Of a stretch of DNA of 64,000 bases, positions 12,117 to 24,039 are shown in pieces. Numbering within the stretch: position 1 is the stretch's first letter; every line of letters starts with the position of its first letter. The stretch comes from Pollenia angustigena. Its lineage: Eukaryota; Arthropoda; Insecta; Diptera; Polleniidae. The translations under genes and the position numbers were made by a program. The stretch lies in contig OV884059.1 of NCBI GenBank assembly GCA_930367215.1, positions 248,681,803-248,745,802 on the forward strand. The letters run 5' to 3'. The notes below the pieces were generated by a model. It was not told where the DNA came from. It worked only from the letters and a program-made list of their open reading frames with translations, and searched no databases.

Positions 12117-12234
12117 GGGTGAATATTCGATCAAAAACGTACATGTAATTTGCCCGTCGTGGTGGTCATAGTTTGAAAAAAAATACATAGCTAATGAGTC
12201 CAAATAAATAAAAACCTTTATATTTTTTAAATTT

Positions 12235-12850
12235 TATTGAAATCTATTAAATAGTTTCGGAGAGGCAGAAATTGCCCCCTATAACCCTTTTAGTCATATT
12301 TTTTTTAAAATACATAGCTTATGTGTCTATGTAAATATGGATCTATCTATGTTTTAAATTTCATTAAGATCTGTTGGATAGTTTTGAAGAGGAATAAATT
12401 GCTCCCTATCTCCCCTCGTTATCCTATTTTTTAAATAAATACATACCTACCTTGTGACAAAGCACATTTTTGGTAATTTTTTTTTTTCATTTTTACACAG
12501 AAGTGCCAAAAATACGGAAGGTATTTTTTTAAACATGGATATTTTATTTGTATGACAGATAACCAAAACACATTCATGGGTATTGAATAACATCTGCATA
12601 ATATTCATGTATTTTTGTTTACTGAATGTAGTTGCGTGAAGATATTGCCGTGCATAAGTATTAGTAATAACCATACTTTTTGCGTTATAAATATGTGTAT
12701 ACACAATAACGAAAAGCGTGGGTAAATACCTCTGTATATTATTCTTATACACTGCTAATTTTCGATAGTGTATTGCTCTATTCAATACGCAGAAATTGCT
12801 CCCTATCTCCCCTCGTGGTCCTATTTTGTAAAAAATTCATAGTTGATGTG
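12235..12850. repeat. Reverse-oriented copy of the ~130 bp minisatellite, interrupted
   Basis: 12235-12430 and 12786-12850 match the reverse complement of the 4488-4784 array (GAGAGGCAGAAATTGCCCCC, CTCCCTATCTCCCCTCG). About 350 bp of unrelated AT-rich DNA (12440-12785) interrupts it. The 112-residue minus-strand frame there has no recognisable domain. The BEL element inserted at the right end. Confidence 0.6.
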
Positions 12851-13548
12851 TGTTCAATCTTGAAATTGTTGAGTTACCTTCATATTAATTTTTTTTGTGA
12901 GCGACCTTAATATTAATTAGTTCATATCAGAGATCAGCAATGAATCGTTTTTCGCTACTCCTACTGACTCATGCAATTGTAAGTATAAGTGCGTAGAAAT
13001 CATTTAAACTAAACTACTCTGATTCACTCATACTCACAAGAGAAATATTTATGAGTGCGACGTCGACATTATACGCATACTCATAAATTACCTTAGCTTG
13101 ATTTATAATTTCAAGAAAATACTTACAATACTCACAATGATTCAAATCATTTAGCTCATCCATTTACCGTTTTAACACAACAGATAAAACACACAACTAA
13201 TAATCAGCGCTGCCAGATAAATTTGCCTAAAAATCGTCCACTTCATACATGTAACTTTAGTAAACTGTAATTGCCAAATCGTCACTTTGCTATTTCGGGG
13301 ACAAATCTGGCAGCCTCGCATTTTGCTTCGCCTATACACATTGAGTTGAGTAGATTCTAAATCAAACACTACAAAATTGCTGATCTCTGGTTCATATTAC
13401 TCTTGTGTGAACGAAAATTGTCACATGAATATTAAGTTGCATTAATTGCAAACTTGTCACATAAATATTTAGATGCAATAATTACATGCTTTTTAACCAT
13501 TGGTTGAAAAGCCATAAGTTTTATAAAAAATTTTAAGCAAATAATCAG
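12851..13548 (+). repeat. BEL 5' LTR, partial, with hAT insertion
   Basis: It matches 20684-21235 from TGTTCAATC through 'AACCATTGGTTGAAAAGCC', apart from the hAT element at 12928-13389. After about 13548 the LTR sequence stops and the tRNA-core repeat begins, so the 3' half of this LTR is missing. Confidence 0.7.
12928..13389. mobile_element. hAT-type element in the BEL 5' LTR, perfect 8 bp target duplication
   Basis: Its ends are CAGAGATCAGCAAT (12928) and ATTGCTGATCTCTG (to 13389), a 14 bp inverted repeat. GTTCATAT flanks it at 12920-12927 and 13390-13397. The uninterrupted site can be read in the 3' LTR near 20758. Inside, CAGCGCTGCCAGAT (13205) and ATCTGGCAGCCTCG (to 13318) look like the ends of a second, smaller hAT-type relic without a clear target duplication. 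Confidence 0.85.
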
Positions 13549-13985
13549 TATTGTGGTTATTTTGTTGAACTATTTATGGTTTTTAATCCAAATTTTTATA
13601 ATTAGGCTTAAGTTCATCAAATTTAATTTTCATTAAATTATTTTTATGAAGAAAGGAATTTTACAAACATGAAAATTAATTAAAATTGTTATTGATAATC
13701 TTTCATTCTTGACGTGGCTGGGGCTCGAACCCCGGCCGGCAGGTTACCATGACATGTTTCGATCGCAACCACTCGATCTCCTCAGATGGATTTGCCGTCT
13801 TACACTCGCAGCCATCGACGACCGCTGACGTCAATAGTCAAACATCAATCCTTAAACCAAATTGTATTTTAAACTTTGGTAGATCGAAATTTGCTTTTCT
13901 GAATGATTATCCATTTTTAATTTACTTCTGTTTTCTCGTACTTTTGTCAAGAAATCTTCTTGAAGTCGAAAGTACATTTGTTTTT
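13549..13985 (-). repeat. Repeat with tRNA-like core (copy 1)
   Basis: It is the same sequence as the reverse complement of about 24690-25110. The core GGCTCGAACC is the reverse complement of a pol III B-box (GGTTCGAGCC), and AGTGGTTGCGATCG on the opposite strand resembles an A-box region. It is probably a SINE-like or tRNA-derived repeat inserted into BEL. A 24 bp-arm hairpin (TCAAGAAATCTTCTTGAAGTCG and its inverse) follows at 13950-14010. Confidence 0.55.
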
Positions 13986-14064
13986 TTTCGACTTCAAGAA
14001 GAATTCTTGACAACCTCAATCAGCGGGACAGCAGTCCAACGTAACAACGTTTCCACACCAGTGG

Positions 14065-14160
14065 AGGCGACAACAGGCACCATAACATTGGTGACCAAAT
14101 TCATCAGTCCAGCAATTCTGGAGCATAAACAACAGGCACCATAACATTGGTGACCAAAGT
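14065..14160 (+). promoter_or_regulatory. Candidate BEL primer-binding region, duplicated
   Basis: The phrase CAACAGGCACCATAACATTGGTGACCAAA occurs in two copies about 60 bp apart, each containing TGGTGACC; the first 20 bases are CAACAGGCACCATAACATTG. BEL elements often have a TGGTGACC-like primer site here. It is offered as a candidate only, since the LTR end next to it is missing. Confidence 0.35.
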
Positions 14161-14222
14161 CGTTAATTCCAAAAATTTCAGTTCCTGGATTTTAATCAAC
14201 AAATCGGCATACCAACAGATGG

Positions 14223-15655
14223 ATGAGATTGGATGCCCTACAAAAAACGGGCGAATCAATTCAATCGATAGTCCGAAACTTCAAAAAGGATTCTGCGGAC
14301 AGAAAATCAACCGCAAAATACTTTGAGACGCGTATACGACGACTATCGGAGGCCTGGGATCAGTTTGAGGCCAATAATACAGAATTACGTATGCTTGATG
14401 AAGTTAGAACGCTGAAAACAGAGCATGAGTATTTTGCGGAGGACTATAACTCGAAAATCAGTGAATTAACAAACTCATATACAATGTTGTTCTCAACAGA
14501 GGCTAATCGTATAAAGGCGATATCCCATCAAAAACTACCAGCAGGTAAAAACACTGGTGCTTCAGCAGGAATCCATTAAAAACCAAGGCTTGATCAGGAA
14601 GACACAAGCTAGGATGATAGCTCTAAGCAGATTTTTAGAGGTAGAAACCACTACCGATTAAATTTGACCACTTCCATTCTACGACGCCAAAATAGCAACT
14701 ATGAACCAACTTTGGGGCCAGATCGAGGACATATACGACAGTATATGCGAAAGTTTTGACGATCCATTACGTTCTGGTTTTGACATTCAACAAGTTTTAT
14801 GAGTTGTATGAGCCTGATCATAATGGTCAACAAGGTACAGAACTAATTCAAATCAGCCGACTCCTTCAAATCAGTTAACTTCGTCATTACATTTGCCAAA
14901 AGTTACCATACCGAAATTTGATGGCGACTATTTAAAATAGCGACAGTTCTATGATTTGTTTTCTGAAAGCCGATTCCCGCCATTCAGAAAATGTGGTATT
15001 TGAAAAACAATGTGTCAGGAGAAGCCGAACATTTAATAAGTAAATTTTCTCTATCCGAGACGAATTATAAGACTGCCTGGGGAACCTTACAGGATCGCTA
15101 CAACAACAACATAATTTTAGTATTGAACCTCGTTGATAAAATACTCAACCAACAATCGATCAAATCTATGCATGACACCACCAAAGAGTGCTTAATTGCG
15201 TTGAACAATTTAGAAATTGAAACATCAACATCAACAGTACTTATACAAGTATTAAAAAACTTGATAAAAACACGCACTTCAGGTACATGCAATCACTAAC
15301 CAAACCAAGGGATGTGCCATCGATAACTGAATTTTTATCATTCCTGGAACTTCAATTTCAGTCTATGGAGGCAATCGTTCCAAAGGAAAAACTGACACAA
15401 AAGGCGGTCTCAAGAATAATAACATCCAATGGACACAACATTAGCCTATGCAAATTATGCAAACAGTAGCCATAAACTCTACCATTGCAACAAATTCCGC
15501 CAATTATCAGAAGGAGAACGACTACGCTGGGTACAACGATAAAATCTATGCGTTAACTGCTTCGGAAGTGATCACGCGTCGAAAAACTGCAAATGAAGTA
15601 ATTGCAGAAAATGTGAAAAAGGCACAACACAATGCTTCACTTGGATCGGAAAAAC
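14223..15655 (+). pseudogene. BEL Gag, broken
   Basis: 14223-14579 encodes a helical N-terminal segment (118 residues, MRLDALQKTGESIQSIVRNF). 14991-15299 encodes MWYLKNNVSGEAEHLISKF...AWGTLQDRYNN, the BEL Gag capsid-like (DUF1759) signature. 15287-15469 continues it in another frame. 15450-15650, read across two stop codons, holds knuckle-like cysteine/histidine motifs (CVNCFGSDHASKNC and CRKCEKG). At least three frame changes and several stops separate these parts, so no functional Gag can be made. Confidence 0.8.
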
Positions 15656-15979
15656 AACAACCAGGAAGATAAAAAATCAGATCCGCATACGGTAAAAAAG
15701 ATGCTACCCTCAAATGTCGTAGCAATTACATCAACAACGACCAACGTCGCTGCGGGCCGCCAGGGCTATGTCTTGCTAGCAATGGCAAGAGTGATTATTA
15801 TAGCCCCAAATGGTGCATCAAACGAATTTAGAGCGGTATTTGATCCAGGATCACAAGTGAATATTGTATCGAAACGTCTTTGCCAAAAAATATATATTTC
15901 ACCATCAGGTTCTTCCCTTTGCCTTGACGGCGTCGGTGAAATCCAAAAGAATTCCAAATATGCACAAACATTCAAATGA
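15632..15979 (+). pseudogene. BEL aspartic protease region
   Basis: The open frame contains NEFRAVFDPGSQVNIVSKRL. This fits the BEL retropepsin 'xxLLDSGSQxxxI' motif, but the catalytic D-S/T-G reads D-P-G. The usual serine or threonine is replaced by proline, which would be expected to impair catalysis. It lies between the zinc knuckles and the RT, as in the family, and a frame break separates it from the following frame. Confidence 0.7.
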
Positions 15980-17532
15980 AGTCCAGGGATCTTTACTTCT
16001 CAGTGAACGTGGAAGCATTCGTATTACCATGTATAATTCCCGCACAACCACGTCATCATATTGACATTTCATCATGGGACATTCTTAACAACATTCATCT
16101 TGCAGATCCTCATTTTGACCAGCAAGAAAAAATAAACTTGCTACTGGGAGCAGAGTTCTATTACAAACTAACGAAAAATGGGACGATACATCTTGCTGAC
16201 GATCTCCCAACCCTACAAAACACAACATTAGGATGGATTGTAGGGTGTGCAATAGGAAAAAATCCAATTCCTAACCCATTATGTGCACTTACATGTGCAA
16301 TATTTGAAAACAACAATTCATTGGAAGAAGCCATAGAGCATCTTTGGAAACTAGATGAGATTGAAACCAGCGAAAAGGTTCTTTCGCCATCAGAAAAACA
16401 ATGTGAGTCACATTTTACACAACAGACGCACACCGATGTAGATGGCCGTTTCACAGTCAGCCTCCCTTTTCGGGAAACCCCAACAGCATTAGGAGAATCC
16501 CATGTAATGGCCTACAACAGGTTTATGGGATTAGAGCGCCGACTCCCAAAAAATGAAGATATTCTAACGCAATATATAAAGTTCATGCGAGAGTACGCGG
16601 AACTAGGACACATGCAAAAGGTAAACATTGATAGAGTGTCAAATCCAAAATATTTCATCCCGGACCATAGTGTATTGAAACCTGATAGCACTACAACGAA
16701 ATTAAGAGTAGTATTTGACGCGTCAGCAAAGACATTTTCAGTCCTTTCTTTGAATGATCTAATGCATACGGGGCCCACTGTCCAAAGTGAATTGTTTTCG
16801 ATCCTCCTGCGCTTTCGATTACCAAAATTTGTATTGCATTGAAAAAATGTACAGACAAATACAAATTGATCCCGATAATCAACAATATCAACTAATAATT
16901 TGGAGAGAAGACCCAGGGTTGCTGATCAGCTATTACAAGCTTAACACTGTCGCTTTTGGGAATCGTGCAGCGTCATATCTCGCCACTAGATGTTTAACAA
17001 AAATCGCTGATGAAAACATTATAATTTATCCGTTCGGTGCTCACATGCTTAAAATACATTTTACGTTGATAACGGCCTTGGTGGTTCCGTCAGTCTCAAT
17101 ATCGCACTTGAGACACAAAAGGAACTTATAACAATTCTGAAAATGCATGGGTTCAATCTGAAAAAGTGGTGTGCAAATCATCCACAACTGTTGAAGAACA
17201 TTCCACCCGGAGATCAGGAGGTAGATTTAGACTTCAATAGCAACAACACCAACACCATAAAAACATAAGGATTGTTATGGCTGCCTAAGACAGACCAATT
17301 TTGCGTAAAGGTAAAGATAAATCATTTACAGACTGTCTCAAAGCGTACAGCAACTTCAGATCTGGCAAAACTGTTTGATCCTCTTGGACTACTAGCACCT
17401 CTAGTTGTCAAGGCGAAGATGTATATTCAACAGTTATGGCAATTGAAGTTAGATTGGCCTGAGGACCTTCATGGAATATGGACAAAATTCAGAAATGAAT
17501 TAGACAGTTTGAACAACTTCAAGATTCCTTGA
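15976..17532 (+). pseudogene. BEL connector (peptidase A17-like) and reverse transcriptase, broken
   Basis: 15976-16842 (288 residues) covers the connector typical of BEL (LLLGAEFYYKL, LPFRETPTALGES) and the RT start (LRVVFDASAKT, then LNDLMHTGPTVQSELFSILL). After a frameshift, 16787-17131 reads EKMYRQIQIDPDNQQ and LATRCLTKIA. A further frame (about 17065-17265) holds the YVDN-type catalytic segment and HGFNLKKWCANHP. 17272-17532 holds LLAPLVVKAKMYIQQLW. Frameshifts fall near 16830 and 17060, with a stop at 17266. Known family role: reverse transcription of the element RNA. Confidence 0.85.
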
Positions 17533-18717
17533 CACATATTTAAGGGGAAACTCCCAGCAAAAACAGAGCTGCATATATTCTCAGATGCCTCTGAAAGGGC
17601 CTTTGGTGCAGTTGTATATATCCGAGCTACTTTGAAGGATAAAAGAATAATTATACACAGCGTTGCCTTTCGTGCCTTTCGGGTATTTTTTGGTGCTTTT
17701 TTACTTATGCAGTACCCGAAATTTTGTTAAACACCCGTTTTTGAAAAGCGGGTATTTATAGTGCTTTGAACAATTTCTTACAGTGCTTTTAAGTGCCTTT
17801 TTAAAAGAATGAAACGTTGCACTTTTTAGCGTTGACAACATATTTAGTAGTCGTAATAAAAACAATGTATTTTGGTATACATTTTTTGAAAGATGTAGAT
17901 ACTGTTTTAAAAATAGAAAATGGCTTAGAAAATAAAAGGAATTGTTTAAAACAATGCAGTCGGAAACCGTACAAAAAAACGCAGTCTTTAAAAACAAAAA
18001 AAGAGCCGTAGCTTGGTATTAGCAAAGTGTTAAATAAATTAAAAACAGCTGACAGTAATTGCTTTTATAACGAACGTTGCGTAACCTGCCATTTTTCATG
18101 CGCTTTTGTATTACTTTAAAACTGTTTTATGGCCAATTCAAACTCAGCTGATGATGATCCAATGTTTTCGATGATATTATTTTTATTAAAGATTTAAACA
18201 TTTTTATATACAAATGTAAGTATATTTATGATTTAATCTTAAATGAAAATGGTCCACATCAACACCGTCGCCTTTGTTTTAAATTTTGGAGTTATATAAT
18301 ATTCGGCACAGCGGAATGCAACTTGTTATGTGTTAAATTAAATTGTAAAAATGGCTTAGTGCTTTTTTACGCTTTTTTTGTTCGAAATAGTGCTTTTTAG
18401 TGCTTTTTTTTAATTTTAAAGTGCTTTTTGCTCTCAAAAAGTTGGCATCACTGATTATACAACTCCTTTGTGCCAAAACACGAGTTGCTCCATTAAAACA
18501 ACAAACGTTGCCCCGACTAGAGTTATGTGCTGCAGTCATGGCTGCTCAACTTGTGCATAGAATCAAAACGGATCTCCAGATTCAAAATCAACCTATATTT
18601 TTATGGACTGACTCCGAAATAGTGCTATCTTGGATCAACGCCCAATCTTCTTTGTACCATACTTTTGTAAACAATCGAGTCTCCAAAATTCAATCATTGA
18701 CGTTGCCCGATCAATAG
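17533..18717 (+). pseudogene. BEL RNase H, split by a hAT element
   Basis: Before the insertion (17560-17657) the frame reads LHIFSDASERAFGAVVYIRA. After it (18462-18716) it reads LLCAKTRVAPLKQQTLPRLELCAA...WTDSEIVLSWIN. Together these are the BEL RNase H motifs with the D, E and D positions present. An in-frame stop at about 17531 precedes it. The insertion at 17658-18453 lies exactly between the two halves. Confidence 0.8.
17658..18453. mobile_element. hAT-type element in BEL RNase H, perfect 8 bp target duplication
   Basis: Starts CAGCGTTGCC and ends GGCATCACTG. The flanks ATTATACA are identical (17650-17657 and 18454-18461). Both ends carry many 'GTGCTTTTTAG/GTGCCTTT' phrases, a common feature of hAT subterminal regions. 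796 bp, no transposase. Short frames on both strands inside it are not supported. Confidence 0.85.
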
Positions 18718-20220
18718 CGCCACGTCAGATCAAAGGACAACCCAGCTTATATATGTATTGTCCAGGGATTTACCAGCACATAAACTCTCTGAATGCAATT
18801 TATGTTTTTATGGACCATTGTTTCTCCTCGGACAAGAAGAAATGTGGCCAGCCAAGTTCATGCAGCATCTTCAAATCCCTAATGACACCGTGAAAAAGAA
18901 AACAACTGCAATTCCAGCAATCAATGTTGTCTGCAATGATTTCGTATACAAAATTTCACATAAAAACTCCTTCAGAATTCTACAACGGGTACTGGGATAT
19001 ACTCTCAGATTCATCAGAAATTCGAGAAAGACAAAAGAAGATCGACCAACATTTAAATCATGAACTCCCCCTGAACTGGACGAAGCATTGGCTTTGATCA
19101 TTAAAACCATTCAGATGTCTGACTTTTCACCAGAAATAAAAGCTCTATTATAAGTTTGTCCCCGTTTCTAGATGAATCAAACACTTTGCGAGTCGGAGGA
19201 CGATTAGAGGCGTCATTATTACCATACGACACGAAACATCCAATGCTGATTCCATATAATGATCCCCTTACCAAACTTTTATTTACAATGGTTCACGAGG
19301 AAAACAAACATTGTGGACCACAAACACTATTGAGCATAGTACGACATCGATTTTGGCCAATAAAGGGCAAAATTATAGCACGAACAACCGTTCAGAAATG
19401 CGTTAAATGTGCCAGGGCACAACCACAGCTATGTCAACAAATTATCGGCAATCTTCCTAAAACTAGAGTTACTCCAGCACGACCTTTTATCAACGCTGGT
19501 GTGGATTATTGTGGGCCTTTTTGGATTCACCACAAGGTCGGAGGCAAAAAGCCAACAAAGGCATATATAGCCGTATTCTGTTATTTTTTCTACAAAGGCC
19601 GTTCACCTTGAATTGGTTTCTGATTTATCAACAGACGCATTTATTGACGCATTAAAGCGATTTATTGGCCGTAGAGGACGCTGTAATAATATTTATTCTG
19701 ATAACGCCGCCAATTTTATCGGAGCAAAGAATCAGCTATCGGAACTAGCCGATAGCATTTATTCCACTTCTAGCTCAAGGGGAATACATTTTCATTTTAT
19801 TCCTCCGAGAGCGCCACATTTTGGAGGTTTATGGGAGGCAGCTGTAAAATCTGCAAAATATCTTCTACTTCGAAGTATCGCGACTGCATCGTTAACACAC
19901 GAGGAATTGGAAACAGTCGTGGTGGAATTTGAGGCGATACTAAACTCTCGTCCACTAATACCCATGACAAACGATCCAGATAATTTAGAGGCCCTAACCC
20001 TTGGTCACTTTCTTATTGGCGAGGCACTTACATCGCAAGTGGATATCAGGGCACAGCCAATAAATACATCAGGAATATCTCATTGGAAACATGTAACCCA
20101 CCTTAAGCAGGAATTTTGGAATAGATGATCCAGGGAATACTTAATGGAACTACAACAACGGTATAAATGGCAAAAGCCATTTGTTAACCACAAAATTGGA
20201 GACATGGCCTTTAGGTAGAA
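18718..20220 (+). pseudogene. BEL integrase, broken
   Basis: 18758-19063 is a poorly preserved linker. 19156-19611 holds the zinc-binding region (HEENKHCGPQTLLSIVRHRFW, CVKCAR) and the first catalytic Asp (AGVDYCGPF). A frameshift near 19600 follows. 19613-20128 holds the second Asp (IYSDNAANF) and the Glu (HFGGLWEAAVKSAK), giving a complete D,D,E set spread over two frames. The C-terminal tail (20107-20220) has stops. Family role: inserting the element's cDNA. Confidence 0.85.
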
Positions 20221-20683
20221 TCATTTAAGTTTACCCAGGTGATGACGGGGCAGCAAGAGTTGCTGATGTAAAAACTGCGTCAGGAATATTTAAGCGTCCA
20301 ATACATCGACTGGCTCTTTTACCTATACAACAGGATTCAGAAGCATTTATTACTACTGAAGACGGCACTAAGAATATTAACAATTCCACTCCAGTTGAAG
20401 AACCTAAGGCGAAGAAAATGAAAATGAAAATAAATCACTTAACCCTAACAGTACTCACAGTGTGGTGAGTACTATTACCACTGGTAATTGGTTCTCCAAT
20501 CAAAAATAAGAAGTTTGGATCAAGGGTCGGAATCCATTTTGAACAAATTGGAACAACAGCCATTTCAACTACCGAATGGTAGAAGACGAGAATCCGATTG
20601 AAGCAATTTCAACTATTTTGTTTTTTTCCCCTTTTTGTTTGTTTTTTTTTTTTTTTTGAACATTCGTTCAACGCGGGGGAGAA

Positions 20684-21425
20684 TGTTCAATCTTGAAATT
20701 ATTGAGTTACCTTAATATTAATTCTAATATTTTTGTGAGCCACCTTAATATTAAGTGGTTCATATTACTCTTGTGTGAACGAAAATTGTCACATGAATAT
20801 TAGCTCAATTCACAATCTTGTGCAAATGGTCTTGCATCGTAGCATTTGCAAAATGGTATAGTAAATACTGTAGCATACTTTTGGGAGCATTTGCAAAATG
20901 GTATAGTATATTTTTACTCTACACCAACAAAATATACAGCAATGCACTTGCTACTCTTTTGCAAATATGCAACGCCTTAAACCAATAGTTTATATTTACT
21001 CGACTTTTGCAACACTTGATTGTAAATCGACAGCTAACACTCTGTGAACCAAGCCAATCAAAAGTATACTACAGTATTTACTATACCATTTTGCAAATGC
21101 TACGATGCAAGACCATTTGCACAAGATTGTGAATTGGGCTATTAAGTTGCATTAAATGCAAACTTGTCAAATAAATATTTATTAATTACATGCTTTTTAA
21201 CCATTGGTTGAAAAGCCTTAAATTTTATACAAATTTTGAAGCAAAATTATGATAACTCAGCAAGTTTTAGCATTCTCGATTCCCATTGGCTAAAAGGCCA
21301 TAAATTTTAAGTTAATATAATTTAGTTTAGTAAGCATAATTTTAGTATAAATAATTGAATAAAACTTATTAAATTGGTCAGTAGTAAAAACCCGCTTTTT
21401 ATTTATTGATCATTACGTTCAAGCT
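20684..21425 (+). repeat. BEL 3' LTR with nested MITE
   Basis: Begins TGTTCAATC directly after the purine tract and matches the 5' LTR piecewise. It is interrupted by the 339 bp element at 20802-21140. The right edge near 'GATCATTACGTTCAA' is an estimate. Confidence 0.6.
20802..21140. mobile_element. MITE with ~67 bp TIRs and a 3 bp target duplication
   Basis: AGCTCAATTCACAATCTTGT at the left is mirrored by the right end (...GATTGTGAATTGGGCT), and the near-perfect inverted similarity runs for about 67 bp. ATT flanks it on both sides (20799-20801 and 21141-21143); the uninterrupted site is readable in the 5' LTR near 13430. The 3 bp duplication would suit a PIF/Harbinger-like enzyme. Confidence 0.75.
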
Positions 21426-21866
21426 AGAAGTGCTTGAAAGTAAAAATTACACAAAAATAAAATTAGTACGGTTCAAATTTATGTGTTTGAAATTGGTTTT
21501 ATAGTCGGCAGGAAGGCCCTATTCCGGAAAGGTCGTTTTAGTAGGTCGTTGTGCCAATTACAACCTACATATGAACCGAATTTCATCAAATTATTTTCAA
21601 AATTGCGACCTGCACAAGGTTACATGGACAGCCAGCTAGCCTGCCAGCCACCCGGACGGACATCGTAAGATCGACTCAGAAAGTAATTTTAAAAAACTTT
21701 TATGCTCGTATGGTGAGGAATAATCCATAAATGTTATGAATTGATTGTTCCATTCTGTTTTGTTTGCTTTACATCAACATCATCTGACTGTTTAACTATA
21801 ATTTTTGTTTTAAATATTATTTTCTATGCGAACGCTAACGTTCGAAATCGATGAACAGGCTGCATA

Positions 21867-21924
<58 letters not shown>

Positions 21925-23660
21925 CAAAGCCTGACTTATTCCCTCCCTGACTCATCAAATGGCTGAAGCTAGAGACTTTTCTAAATTCGATCGCTTAAAG
22001 GTTAAAACAGTATAAATCGGCTAAGATCTGTAACATAATATCTCCGAAATTCAGATTCATCCTAGCTCTTGGATTGCTTGTGAACGACAGACATTGGGAC
22101 AATACAATATACGAAACAGCGTTGAGCGAATCTCCTGTGAAAGCTAGTTACAGTAATAACAATTTTCTGTCAATTCCCTGATCCTTTAAGCCTTTGGAAC
22201 AAATATAGCCTCTCGAAATGCATTAAAAAGCAACAGTTCATTAATTGCGAATGCAAAAAGATTTGTAGCCAATTTCATTAATCGAAAATATCTGATGGAA
22301 ATCATTTATGACATTAGTGATCTGTGAGAATTGGTGACATCTGATGAAGAGTAACTGACTAATGAACCCAATTACATACATATGTAAGTATATAAGCATA
22401 TTCTTGCCAGTATAGAGAAAGAAACAGGAGTAATTTTGTGTATGCTCCTGGTGGTTCTGGAAACCCCCTCATTATCAATTTACTACATATTAGCAAAAGA
22501 CTAACCGACTAGCCGTCGCATCGTCAGGAATTGCGGAAACACTGTTAGAGGGAGGAAAGACAGCTCACGGCGCCTTAAAATACCCAGTAAACTTTACTAA
22601 TGTCGAAAATCTGATCTGCAACATTTTAACGGAGCAATGCGGCCAAAGTAAAAAGTGTTTAGAAACTGTGAAACAATCTTTAAAATAACATCTTTCGTGG
22701 TATATAAAAAGGTACTTTAAGTACAGCATAAATAAATTAAAAAATATAATAGAAACAAAGTTAATTTTTAATAAAACATTGCTCTTCTTTAAACTTATGA
22801 ACAGCGATGCCAGGAAAAGTTTAAAAAAATCCCTATTTGTGTGCAAAAAAAATCCCTTTTTTCCCTACAACCAAAAAAAAAATTTCCCTACACATTTCCC
22901 TACGTTAAAAATTTATTGTTTTTAGCGACAAGCAAACAAATACATATTTAACAAGGTTACGTTATAATGTGCTTAGTTCCCATTTCATACTATTAACAAA
23001 TTAAAGTTTATTGTTGATGGGATAAGCTATTCCTATGCGCATTTCACTGGTTGCTTAGGCCAGATCGGCAGGAAACTTCATCCAAAGATTTTAGAAAAAC
23101 TAAAGATATAATACAAATAAAAATTTTTGAATCCCACGAAAAACTTTGATGAATACAAATTCATTTTGTTAAAAATCTGTACATATTGTTACGAAAGTAA
23201 CTTTAGTTAAGAATTAGTTGTAATTATTGGTTAAGAATTAGATTAAGTTTACATTGTTATTAAACATCAAACAAAATCTTTTGAAGTTATTAAACATTTT
23301 TATAATTTAGTACACTTCAATCCCAATGTGCAGAAAGCCCTAGAAATGACCGTTAAAAAAGCTTTAGCATAAGTGGTAAAATTATGTAAACATAAGTGCC
23401 GCCATAAATCAAAATAGACGATAGAGTGGTAAATAGTAAAGCCTCGAACCTTCAAGAAACATTTCGAATGTTCTAGATGGCTGAATTATGCTACGTTCAC
23501 AATAGACGCCTGCACAAATGGATTTGTACTTCAAAAGTACATATAATCTAGCAAAGTATGAACACTTACTCGAACTATAATAAAAAACATGGTACATGTT
23601 TTTGAGAACAACAAAATTAGCGAGTAACTATTGGTTGTTACACGACTTTGTTTGTGCTTG
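21426..23660. other. Intergenic AT-rich DNA with a (TA)n tract
   Basis: A pure TA tract lies at about 21870-21917. Just before it, 21620-21680 reads GGACAGCCAGCTAGCC...CGGACGGACATCG, a phrase of a type that recurs in fly repeats. CAGCGATGCCAGG at 22803 resembles a hAT end, but no partner was found. Nothing else is supported; the short frames have no domains. Confidence 0.4.
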
Positions 23661-23668
23661 CTAACCAC

Positions 23669-23840
23669 CCCTACAAGAAATGAATGAGCGAGTTGTCACA
23701 TTTTTCATTTTGTTTTTAAAAAAATGATAGAAAGAAATGACCGAATGTGACCGAAAACTTTATTTTGGTCATTTCTTTCTATCATTTTCTTAACACCAAA
23801 ATGAAAAATGTGACTACTCGCTCATACATTTCTTGTAGGG
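23669..23840. repeat. Inverted-repeat element with ~75 bp arms
   Basis: CCCTACAAGAAATGAATGAG at 23669 is mirrored by CTCATACATTTCTTGTAGGG, which ends at 23840. The arms (to about 23742 and from about 23762) enclose a spacer of roughly 20 bp, so a transcript could fold into one hairpin. Confidence 0.65.
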
Positions 23841-24039
23841 ACTTGTTCGTTTTTCTCTCTCACTTGACCATTCATAAAACGAACGGTCGAGTATCATGCG
23901 ACAGCCAAACTTCACTAGGTACCATCAGTACCACGTGAAGTTTTGCAAACATTAAAAACAAAAAATATTGTCTTTTTTAACTGATAAGTTTAATAAAAAA
24001 AAAAAATGGAAATAAATGAGGTATGTTTAGATTTTTATT

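Larger units (their letters stand above)
12851..21425 (+). mobile_element. Pao/BEL LTR retrotransposon, decayed, with nested insertions
   Basis: LTR-like sequences starting TGTTCAATCTTGAAATT lie at 12851 and 20684. A purine-rich tract (CGCGGGGGAGAA) sits just before the second. Between them, in BEL order, are Gag (DUF1759-like), zinc knuckles, an aspartic protease, RT, RNase H and a DDE integrase, all on the plus strand. Stops and frameshifts break every domain. At least four short elements have inserted: 12928-13389, 13549-13985, 17658-18453 and 20802-21140. The right end (about 21425) is uncertain because the 5' LTR is incomplete and no flanking duplication could be fixed. Confidence 0.8.

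Noticed and set aside
12447..12785. 112-residue minus-strand gene
   Set aside because: It sits in AT-rich DNA interrupting a minisatellite; no recognisable domain or conserved copy in the window.
22565..22846. 93-residue minus-strand gene
   Set aside because: Low-complexity hydrophobic AT-rich translation without any motif.
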